DNA of 43,045 nucleotides from Sulfuritalea sp. (GTDB lineage Bacteria; Pseudomonadota; Gammaproteobacteria; Burkholderiales; Rhodocyclaceae). How positions within the stretch are numbered: position 1 is the first letter of the stretch; each line of letters opens with the position of its first letter. The stretch spans positions 1 to 43,045 of the forward strand of contig JAMPYF010000039.1 of the NCBI GenBank assembly GCA_023700805.1, in the 5' to 3' direction. This document shows, piece after piece, positions 25,328 to 32,463 of the stretch. The position numbers and the translations under genes were made by a program. The notes under the pieces are model-generated. The model ran no database searches. It was not told the DNA's origin and saw nothing but the letters and a program-made list of their open reading frames with translations.

Positions 25328-28018
25328 CTAGTTCAGCACCAGCACGCCGCGCTTGAGGCCGGAGTCTTCCGGATGCGTCGAGAGGACGAAGCCCAGGCTG
25401 GAGACGAAGGCCAGCATGCGCGAGTTCTCGGCGAGAAAGTCGCCGTGCATGTAGCGCAGGCCGTTGCTGCGCGCCGTGTCGATCAGGATGCCCATCAGGC
25501 GGCGCGCCAGTCCCTTGCCCTGCCAGTCGTCGGCGACCACGATGGCGAACTCGCAGGATTCACCGTCCGGGTTCGTGGCATAGCGGACCACGCCGATTTC
25601 CTTGTCCGCGCCGTCGGCGTCGATGATGGCGACGAAGGCCATTTCGCGGTCGTAGTCGATCTGCGTCAGCCTGACCAGTTGCGCCGGCGAGACTTCGCGG
25701 ATGGTGTTCATGAAGCGCATGTAGCGCGCCTCGGGCGACAGGGCCTTGACGAACTCCTGTTCCATGCGCACGTCTTCGGGCCGGATCGGACGGATCGTGA
25801 CCTGGGTGCCGTCCTTGGCCTGGAAGCCGGATTTCAACTGCGACGGATAGGGATGGATCGCCATGTGGTCATAGCGGCCGGCGGTGATCGGCGTGTTCTC
25901 GATGGTGATGCGCGCGTCCACCGCCACCGCGCCGTGCTCGTCGACGATCAGCGGGTTGATGTCCATTTCGCTGATCCAAGGCAATTCGCAGACCATGGAC
26001 GAGACGCGCAGCAGCACCGATTCGATCGCCTCCATATTGACCGGCGGCATGTTGCGGAACTCGCCGAGCCTTGCGGTGGTGCGGGTAGAGGCCAGCATGT
26101 CGGCCACCAGCACCGAGTTGAGCGGCGGCAGGGCCACGGCGCGGTCGCTGCTGTAGGCCTCGACGCTGGTGCCGCCGGGGCCGAAGACGATGGTGGGGCC
26201 GAAGATCTTGTCGCGCATCATGCCGACCACCAGTTCGCGGCCGTTGGGCTTCTGGATCATCGGCTCGATGGCGATGCCGCTGATCTGTGCGTCGGGACGG
26301 TTCTTCTTCACCTCGTCCATGATTTCCAGCCAGGCGTCGCGCACCGCGGCGAGGCTGTTCAGGTTGAGGCGCACGCCGCCGGAATCGGTCTTGTGCACGA
26401 TCTGCGGCGAGTCGACCTTCATCACCACCGGCAGCCCGAGCTCCTCGGCCAGCACCATGGCTTCGGAGGCGGAGCGCGCCACCACGGTCTGCGCGATGGG
26501 AATCCGGAAAGCCGCCAGCACGGCCTTCGATTCCATTTCGTTGAGCACCTTGCGCCCTTCCATCAGCGCGGTCTCTATCACCAGGCGGGCCGATTCCAGG
26601 CGCGGCGGCGCCTGCTCGGAAATCGAGGGCGGCGTCTGCATCAGCAGTTGCCGGTTGCGGTAGTAGTTGGAAATGTGCGAGAACAGGTCGACCGCCGGTT
26701 CGGGCGTGCGGAAAGTCGGAATCGCCGCGCCCTGGAACAGCTTGCGCGCTTCGCCGACCTGTTCCTCGCCCATCCAGCAGGTCACCATCGGCTTGTCGCT
26801 CTGGCGCGCGATCTCGATCACGGTGCGCGCTGCCTGGGTCGGGTCGGTCATCGCCTGCGGCGTCAGGATGACCAGCACGCCGTCGACATGGTCGTCGTCG
26901 ATGCAGGCCTGCAGCGCCTGGCCGTAGCGCGTCGGATCGGCGTCGCCGAGGATGTCGATCGGATTGGACTTCGACCAGGTGGCGGGCAGCAGTTCGTTGA
27001 GCCGCGTGAAGGTGGCGGGATCGAGCTGGGCCAGCGGGATGCCGATGTCGGAAGCATGGTCGGCGGCCATCACGCCGGGACCGCCGCCGTTGGTGATGAT
27101 CGCCAGGCGCTTGCCGCGCGGGCGGAAGTGCGAGAACAGGGCCGATGCCGCCGCATACATCTGGCCGACGTTGGCCAGGCGCACCACGCCGGCGCGGCGC
27201 AGCGCGGCGTCGAAGACGTCGTCGGCGCCGACCAGGGCGCCGGTGTGGGACAGTGCGGCCTTTTCGCCGGCCGGGTGCTTGCCCACCTTGATCAGCAGCA
27301 CCGGCTTGCAGCGCGCCGCGGCGCGCAGCGCGCTCATGAAGCGGCGGGCGTTCTTGATGCCCTCGATGTACAGAAAGATGTTCTCGGTGCGCGGGTCGGA
27401 GACCATGTAGTCGAGCACTTCGCCGAAATCGACGTCGCTTTCGGCGCCGAGCGAAACCACGTTGGAGAAGCCGACCTTGTTCGGCAGCGCCCAGTCGAGA
27501 ATCGCGGTGCACAGCGCGCCGGATTGCGAAATCAGGCCGATGGTGCCGGCATGGGCGAAGCCGTGGCCGAAGGTCAGGTTGATCTGGCTGCCCGGACGCA
27601 TGATGCCCAGGCAGTTGGGACCGAGCAGGCGCATGCCGTGACGCCGGGCGTTTTCCAGCGTGGCGCGTTCCAGGGCCGCGCCGCGCGATCCGGCCTCGGC
27701 AAAGCCGCCGGCGATGATGATGGCGTTCTTGCAGCCGGCGCGGCCGCAGGCATCGACGATGTCCGGCACGGTGGCGGCCGGCGTGCAGATCACGGCGATG
27801 TCGAGGCGCTGGGGAATGGTATCCACCGCGGCATAGCTCTTCTGGCCGAACACGGTCGGGTGCTTCGGATTGACGAAGAACAACTTGCCCTTGTAGCCCG
27901 AGTCGAGCATGTTGCGCACCAGGGTGACGCCGATCGAGTTGGGTGTCTCCGAGGCGCCGACGATGGCTATCGATTCCGGCTCGAAGAGGGTGTGCAGGTA
28001 GTGTCGTTCATTGTGCAT
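25328..28018 (-). CDS. PatZ-like protein lysine acetyltransferase with NDP-forming acyl-CoA synthetase domain
   Basis: 896 residues. Order: CoA-binding Rossmann domain (SIAIVGASETPNSIG, residues 16-30), succinyl-CoA ligase-like domains (to about 460), ATP-grasp (480-700), C-terminal GNAT acetyltransferase (733-896) with acetyl-CoA loop WQGKGLARRL at 832-841. The layout equals E. coli PatZ/YfiQ and Salmonella Pat, which acetylate and inactivate acyl-CoA synthetases. Unlike E. coli PatZ (NTTAG, from memory), this protein keeps the phospho-histidine motif SHTGALVG (His258) of ADP-forming acetyl-CoA synthetases, so its large domain may be active. It lies between two hemerythrin cyclases on the same strand. 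Confidence 0.93.
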   Translation of the reverse strand: MHNERHYLHTLFEPESIAIVGASETPNSIGVTLVRNMLDSGYKGKLFFVNPKHPTVFGQKSYAAVDTIPQRLDIAVICTPAATVPDIVDACGRAGCKNAIIIAGGFAEAGSRGAALERATLENARRHGMRLLGPNCLGIMRPGSQINLTFGHGFAHAGTIGLISQSGALCTAILDWALPNKVGFSNVVSLGAESDVDFGEVLDYMVSDPRTENIFLYIEGIKNARRFMSALRAAARCKPVLLIKVGKHPAGEKAALSHTGALVGADDVFDAALRRAGVVRLANVGQMYAAASALFSHFRPRGKRLAIITNGGGPGVMAADHASDIGIPLAQLDPATFTRLNELLPATWSKSNPIDILGDADPTRYGQALQACIDDDHVDGVLVILTPQAMTDPTQAARTVIEIARQSDKPMVTCWMGEEQVGEARKLFQGAAIPTFRTPEPAVDLFSHISNYYRNRQLLMQTPPSISEQAPPRLESARLVIETALMEGRKVLNEMESKAVLAAFRIPIAQTVVARSASEAMVLAEELGLPVVMKVDSPQIVHKTDSGGVRLNLNSLAAVRDAWLEIMDEVKKNRPDAQISGIAIEPMIQKPNGRELVVGMMRDKIFGPTIVFGPGGTSVEAYSSDRAVALPPLNSVLVADMLASTRTTARLGEFRNMPPVNMEAIESVLLRVSSMVCELPWISEMDINPLIVDEHGAVAVDARITIENTPITAGRYDHMAIHPYPSQLKSGFQAKDGTQVTIRPIRPEDVRMEQEFVKALSPEARYMRFMNTIREVSPAQLVRLTQIDYDREMAFVAIIDADGADKEIGVVRYATNPDGESCEFAIVVADDWQGKGLARRLMGILIDTARSNGLRYMHGDFLAENSRMLAFVSSLGFVLSTHPEDSGLKRGVLVLN

Positions 28019-28114
28019 GGCGGCGCTCCGCAGCGGCGTTTTTGGTATGTCGTTCAGGAGTTGGTGCGGTGCAGCAAAAGCATAGCATCTTCCCCCGGTG
28101 CGTGCCTGCGGGAC

Positions 28115-29455
28115 TTACAAATTCACTGGCTTCTGGTTGACGCTGCGCCGGTAGTGGCCGTAATGGCGATCGGCGCTGAGCACGTGGTTGATCAGCCAAC
28201 CGGTGAGGAAGCGTTTGACGCGAAAGCCCAGATACACGCGATCGTCCTCGCCCTGGTCGATTTCGCGCCGCAACTCGTTGAAGTACTCGAAGAAGCGCTG
28301 GTGCTGGCGCATGTGCAGATCGAGGAAGGGATAGGCGTCTTCCCGCATCATCTGTTCTTCGATCAGGAAATCGCGGGTCGCGCTGAACTGTATCTGCGCC
28401 ATCAGCGGCGGCGTCTGGTTGAGCGCGCCGGCATTGATCGTCCGCGCCAACGCATTCATTTCGGCGAGCAGGTTCTTGTGCCCGACGTCCAGCACCGCCG
28501 GACCGATGCAGTAGTCCTCGCGCCAGGTCGGCGGCAATTCGACGCGCGAACCGCCCATGCCCTCGGCGGGGATTTCGCAGCGTTCGAGATAGACGTAGGC
28601 CGCATCATCTTCGGGCACGTTGGCGACATGCGCATTGAGCCGCTCGCGCGCCGTGAGAATGTCGTCGATGTGGTAATAGGCCAGGGCCCGCTCGAAACTT
28701 TTCAGGCTGGCCTTCTTGGCCTCGCGCAGGGGACTGGGGTCGCCGTCGAAGACCTCGTACACGGATTGCGTGCCCTGCTTGCCGCGCACATGCGTGCGGT
28801 CGAGAAAACGGATCGACCAGAGGCCCGGCTGGTCGAGGCTGTAAAGGGTATTTTCGCTGATCAGGATGGAAACCCGGTATTCCTTGGTCAGCCGTTCCAG
28901 GCGCGCCGCGAGGTTGACAGCGTCGCCGATCACCGTGCCGTCCATGCGCGCGGCGCCGCCCACGGTGCCGAGGATGACGATGCCGGTATTGATGCCGATG
29001 CCGATCTTGATCGGGCGATAACCGGCGCGCTGCCGCCCGTCGTTGTACTGGTCGAGTTTCTGCAGCATCGCCAGCGCGCAGCGCAAGCCGGCATCCGGCG
29101 ACTCGGGAAACAGCGCCATGATGGCATCGCCGACGTACTTGTCGATGAAGCCGCCATGGGCCGTAATCACCGGCTCCATCTGGATCAGGTAGGAATTCAG
29201 AAAGTTGAAGTTCTCCTGCGGGCTCATCGATTCCGACAGCGCAGTGAAATTGCGGATGTCGGCGAACAGGATGGTCATCTTGCGCTCGACCTGCTGTCCG
29301 ACCTCGACCTTGCGGATGTCTTCGATGCCCAGCAGGTTGAGGAACTCGCGCGGCACGAAGCGGCTGTAGGCTGCCGTTATCGTGTTCAGCCGTTCGCGCA
29401 GGACATCGTTGTTGTCCTGGGCAGCGCCAGTAATCGGACTCGGTTTTGCGGACAT
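28115..29455 (-). CDS. Adenylate cyclase fused to a hemerythrin-like domain lacking one iron ligand
   Basis: 446 residues. Class III cyclase (about 58-238) with Asp66, Lys106, Asp110, Thr174, Asn181, Arg185 all present, so cAMP synthesis is expected. The same TPR-like linker (YVYLERC) as its paralogue follows. The C-terminal hemerythrin has His326, Glu366, His381, His385, His424 and Asp429, but the helix-B histidine is Asp362 (codon GAT; CAT would restore His). The iron site is therefore altered and may bind iron differently or not at all. It ends 96 bases before the acetyltransferase start; both could share a transcript. Divergent from the methyltransferase gene. Confidence 0.93.
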   Translation of the reverse strand: MSAKPSPITGAAQDNNDVLRERLNTITAAYSRFVPREFLNLLGIEDIRKVEVGQQVERKMTILFADIRNFTALSESMSPQENFNFLNSYLIQMEPVITAHGGFIDKYVGDAIMALFPESPDAGLRCALAMLQKLDQYNDGRQRAGYRPIKIGIGINTGIVILGTVGGAARMDGTVIGDAVNLAARLERLTKEYRVSILISENTLYSLDQPGLWSIRFLDRTHVRGKQGTQSVYEVFDGDPSPLREAKKASLKSFERALAYYHIDDILTARERLNAHVANVPEDDAAYVYLERCEIPAEGMGGSRVELPPTWREDYCIGPAVLDVGHKNLLAEMNALARTINAGALNQTPPLMAQIQFSATRDFLIEEQMMREDAYPFLDLHMRQHQRFFEYFNELRREIDQGEDDRVYLGFRVKRFLTGWLINHVLSADRHYGHYRRSVNQKPVNL

Positions 29456-29528
29456 CCAGGATCAAGCAGGGTTAAAGTAGCTTGCGACTTTATTTAAATT
29501 CAAAATGATACCCGACAAGGGAAGACAG

Positions 29529-30062
29529 ATGAGCGAAAACCTATCGCTTTGGGTGAAGCGTTTCACGCCCTTGATCAAGGCAGGCGGTACGGTGCTCGAC
29601 CTCGCCTGTGGCCGCGGCCGGCATTCCCTGCCGCTGGCGGCATGCGGCTTTCAGGTCGAGGCGCTGGACCGCGATGCCGCGGCACTGGCGGCGATTGCGG
29701 ACCGGGCGCCGGGCATCGTGACGCGCCTGGCCGATCTCGAAGGCGATGCCTGGCCGTATCGGGGGCGCGTGTTCGACGGCATCGTGGTCACCAATTACCT
29801 CCATCGGCCGCTGCTGCCCGAGATATTCGATGCGCTGGCCGAGGACGGCGTGCTGATTTACGAGACTTTCATGCTGGGCAATGAGCGCTTCGGCAAGCCG
29901 TCCAATCCGGCGTTCCTGTTGCGCCCCGGCGAATTGCTGGACCTGGTGCGGGACCGGCTGGCGGTGGTGGCCTTCGAGCAGGGGGAAGTCCAGGCGCCGC
30001 GACCGGCCGTGATGCAGCGCCTGTGCGCCACCAGGCGCAGCGAGTTTCTGCTGCCCGCTTGA
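29529..30062 (+). CDS. Class I SAM-dependent methyltransferase (TehB-like)
   Basis: 177 residues from the ATG at 29529 with AGGGAAG upstream. SAM-binding motif VLDLACGRGRHSLPLA at about 22-37, acidic strand end VEALDRD, then FDGIVVTNYLHRPLLPEIFDAL and GVLIYETFMLGNERFGKP. This resembles the short TehB/tellurite-resistance-like methyltransferases; the substrate is not known. Convergent with selU. Confidence 0.88.
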   Translation: MSENLSLWVKRFTPLIKAGGTVLDLACGRGRHSLPLAACGFQVEALDRDAAALAAIADRAPGIVTRLADLEGDAWPYRGRVFDGIVVTNYLHRPLLPEIFDALAEDGVLIYETFMLGNERFGKPSNPAFLLRPGELLDLVRDRLAVVAFEQGEVQAPRPAVMQRLCATRRSEFLLPA

Positions 30063-30090
30063 GCCTTGCTTGAGCCGTGTTTGGCCCCGG

Positions 30091-31152
30091 TCAGGCGGCT
30101 GCAGCAAGAATGTCCGCCGCCAGCCGGTCGAGCGTTGCTGGATCGAGCCGTTCTGCGCCAAACCGCGCGGCGGCGCCAAACGATTCGTAGTTGTGCGCCT
30201 GCGAGCGCTGGTACAGCGGATCGTAGTGCAGCGTCAGCAGTTCTTCCACCAGGATCGGGAAATCCCGCGCCGCGATCAGCGCGCTCCAGCGTTCCAGGGT
30301 CTCGTTGCTCTGCAGACCCTTGAGATGGCCCAGGCGTTCGAGCAGCCAGGCCGGGTCGGCCACGGCATAGTCGTAGTCCTGCAGCAGGAACTCGACGCGG
30401 GCAGGGAGCGGCGCCTCGATGCACAGGCCGGGCGCGCGGCGGATCGCCTCCAGCAGCGCATCGGGCACCTGCAGGCGGCCGATCTTGCGGCTCTCGGCCT
30501 CGACGAACACGGGTCGCGCCGGGTCCAGCGCCGACAGGGCGGTCAGCAGTTGCGTCTCGAAGCCCTTTTGCGCCGGTTGCGGCTGGCCCGGCAGATTGCC
30601 CAGCACCGAACCCTTGTGCGCGGCCAGTTCTTCGAGATGCAGGACTTGCGCGCCGCGCGCCGCCAGGGCTTCGAGCAGGCGGCTCTTGCCGCTGCCGGTG
30701 GCGCCGGTGACGACGCGGAACTGCAGTTGCGGCGGCAGCAGTGCCAGTTGCTCGATGACATGCTGGCGCCAGCGCTTGTAGCCGCCCTGGATGCGATGCG
30801 CGTCCCAGCCGATCTCGCGCAGGATGTGGGTGAAGGCGCCGCTGCGCTGGCCGCCGCGCCAGCAATAGACCAGCGGCCGCCAGTTCTTGGGCTTGTCGAG
30901 CAGGTGCTGCTCGATGTGGGCCGCGATATTCCTCGACACCAGTGCGGCGCCGAGCTTTTTCGCTTCGAAAACCGAAACCTGCTTGTACAGCGTGCCGACC
31001 CGCGCCCGCTCCTCGTCGTTCAGCACCGGCATGCTGATCGCGCCGGGCAGGTGGTCCTCGGCAAATTCGGCCGGCGCGCGGGCGTCGATGATCGCGTCGA
31101 ATTCGGCAAGCTGGGCGACGGTCGCCACGCCCTTGGGCAGCTTTTCGGACAT
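30091..31152 (-). CDS. selU: tRNA 2-selenouridine (geranyl-2-thiouridine) synthase
   Basis: 353 residues. Replaces sulfur by selenium at the wobble 2-thiouridine of Lys, Glu and Gln tRNAs, through a geranylated intermediate. The N-terminal rhodanese domain has IDARAPAEFAEDHLPGAISMPVL and the catalytic loop CWRGGQRSG (Cys97). The P-loop domain has GATGSGKS near residue 150. The usual length is met. No selD is seen in this window. It lies 7 bases upstream of tesA on the same strand. Confidence 0.95.
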   Translation of the reverse strand: MSEKLPKGVATVAQLAEFDAIIDARAPAEFAEDHLPGAISMPVLNDEERARVGTLYKQVSVFEAKKLGAALVSRNIAAHIEQHLLDKPKNWRPLVYCWRGGQRSGAFTHILREIGWDAHRIQGGYKRWRQHVIEQLALLPPQLQFRVVTGATGSGKSRLLEALAARGAQVLHLEELAAHKGSVLGNLPGQPQPAQKGFETQLLTALSALDPARPVFVEAESRKIGRLQVPDALLEAIRRAPGLCIEAPLPARVEFLLQDYDYAVADPAWLLERLGHLKGLQSNETLERWSALIAARDFPILVEELLTLHYDPLYQRSQAHNYESFGAAARFGAERLDPATLDRLAADILAAAA

Positions 31153-31159
31153 GGATTCC

Positions 31160-31774
31160 TTAAGTCAGCAGCGGTTTCAGCGCGTGCCAGACGTGATCGA
31201 GGATCTTCGGCTGCGCCGCGGCGGTCGGGTGCAGGCCGTCGGCCTGGTAGGCCTCGCGGTCCAGCGCAATCGGTTCGAGCAGGAAGGGCAACAGGGAAAT
31301 CTTCTCGCGTCGGGCCAGGTCGCGGAAGGCGGCATCGAATTCCCGGGTGTACTGCGGCCCGTAATTGGGCGGCAAACGCATGCCGACCAGCAGCACCCGC
31401 GCGCCATGCTGCTTGGCCAGCCTCACCATCGCGGCGAGATTGTCCTTCATCGCCGCGATCGGCAGGCCGCGCAGGCCGTCGTTGGCGCCGAGTGCGAGAA
31501 TGACGATGCGCGGCTTGAACTGGGTCAGCACCGCGCCCAGGCGCGCGCGGCCGCCGGCCGTGGTTTCGCCGCTGATGCTGGCGTTGGTCACGGTCAGGCC
31601 GGAACCGTTTGCGCTCAGCCGCTGTCCGAGCAGGGCCGGCCAGCTTTGGGCGACGGCTATGCCGAAACCGGCGGAAAGACTGTCGCCATAGATCAGAATG
31701 CGATTTTCCGCCGCGGCGACGGGTAAGCTGCAGAAAAGCAGGACCAACAGGCAGGAGGCAAGTTTCTTGAACAT
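31160..31774 (-). CDS. tesA: TesA-type GDSL esterase/lysophospholipase
   Basis: 204 residues. Periplasmic SGNH hydrolase: signal peptide MFKKLASCLLVLLFCSLPVAAA, then block I ILIYGDSLSAGFGI (nucleophile Ser), block III LGANDGLRGL (Asn) and block V ADGLHPTAAAQ (Asp, His). Thioesterase I/protease I/lysophospholipase L1 family. It is divergent from the YbbA-type ABC ATPase, an arrangement also present in E. coli (tesA-ybbA). Only 16 bases separate its start from that of the ABC gene. There is no clear ribosome site upstream of its ATG. Confidence 0.94.
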   Translation of the reverse strand: MFKKLASCLLVLLFCSLPVAAAENRILIYGDSLSAGFGIAVAQSWPALLGQRLSANGSGLTVTNASISGETTAGGRARLGAVLTQFKPRIVILALGANDGLRGLPIAAMKDNLAAMVRLAKQHGARVLLVGMRLPPNYGPQYTREFDAAFRDLARREKISLLPFLLEPIALDREAYQADGLHPTAAAQPKILDHVWHALKPLLT

Positions 31775-31790
31775 GGTTGAAGATCGTCTG

Positions 31791-32462
31791 ATGACAGACA
31801 CGGTGATCGATGTGGCGGCATTGGGCAAGGTCGTACCCAGCGGCGAAGGCACGCTCACGATTCTGCACGAGATTTCATTTGCCGTGACGGCCGGCGAGGC
31901 GGTGGCCATCGTCGGCGCTTCAGGCTCGGGCAAGTCGACGCTGCTGGGACTCATGGCGGGACTCGATCTGCCTTCCTCGGGTGCCGTGCATCTGGGCGGC
32001 CAGGATCTCGCCCTGCTCGACGAGGATGCCCGCGCGGAACTGCGCGGCCGGCTGCTCGGTTTCGTTTTCCAGTCCTTCCAGCTGTTGCCGGCCCTGACCG
32101 CGCTGGAGAACACCATGCTGCCGCTGGAACTGGCGGGCCGCCGCGACGCCCGCGCCACGGCCGAGGCGATGCTGGCGCGGGTCGGCCTGGCCGAGCGACT
32201 GGCGCATTATCCGAAGCACCTCTCCGGCGGCGAGCAGCAGCGCGTGGCGCTGGCGCGCGCCTTTGCCATGCGCCCCAGACTCCTGCTGGCCGACGAGCCG
32301 ACCGGCAATCTCGACGCCGCCACCGGGGCGCAGGTCATCGAGCTGATGTTCGACATGAACGCCGAGGCCGGCACCACGCTGATCCTGGTCACTCACGACG
32401 AGGCGCTCGCGCATCGCTGCGGGCGCACGCTGCGCCTGGCGGGCGGGCGCCTGCAACTCTGA
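31791..32462 (+). CDS. ybbA: YbbA/LolD-type ABC transporter ATPase
   Basis: 223 residues from the ATG at 31791; an alternative ATG at 31773 overlaps the tesA start, but family similarity begins with [14 protein letters not shown]. Walker [11 protein letters not shown]-loop [10 protein letters not shown], signature [14 protein letters not shown], Walker [14 protein letters not shown]-loop VTHDEALA. In E. coli ybbA is followed by the large permease ybbP; here the next gene is hpnE on the other strand, one base away, so the ATPase is separated from any partner. Confidence 0.9.
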   Translation: MTDTVIDVAALGKVVPSGEGTLTILHEISFAVTAGEAVAIVGASGSGKSTLLGLMAGLDLPSSGAVHLGGQDLALLDEDARAELRGRLLGFVFQSFQLLPALTALENTMLPLELAGRRDARATAEAMLARVGLAERLAHYPKHLSGGEQQRVALARAFAMRPRLLLADEPTGNLDAATGAQVIELMFDMNAEAGTTLILVTHDEALAHRCGRTLRLAGGRLQL

Positions 32463-32463
32463 G

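Noticed and set aside
25373..29497. Very long open frame on the plus strand opposite the acetyltransferase and hemerythrin cyclase
   Set aside because: High-GC third-position bias on the minus-strand genes leaves the opposite frame free of stops. The translation is low-complexity (Arg, His, Val, Asp), without domains, and spans three real genes.
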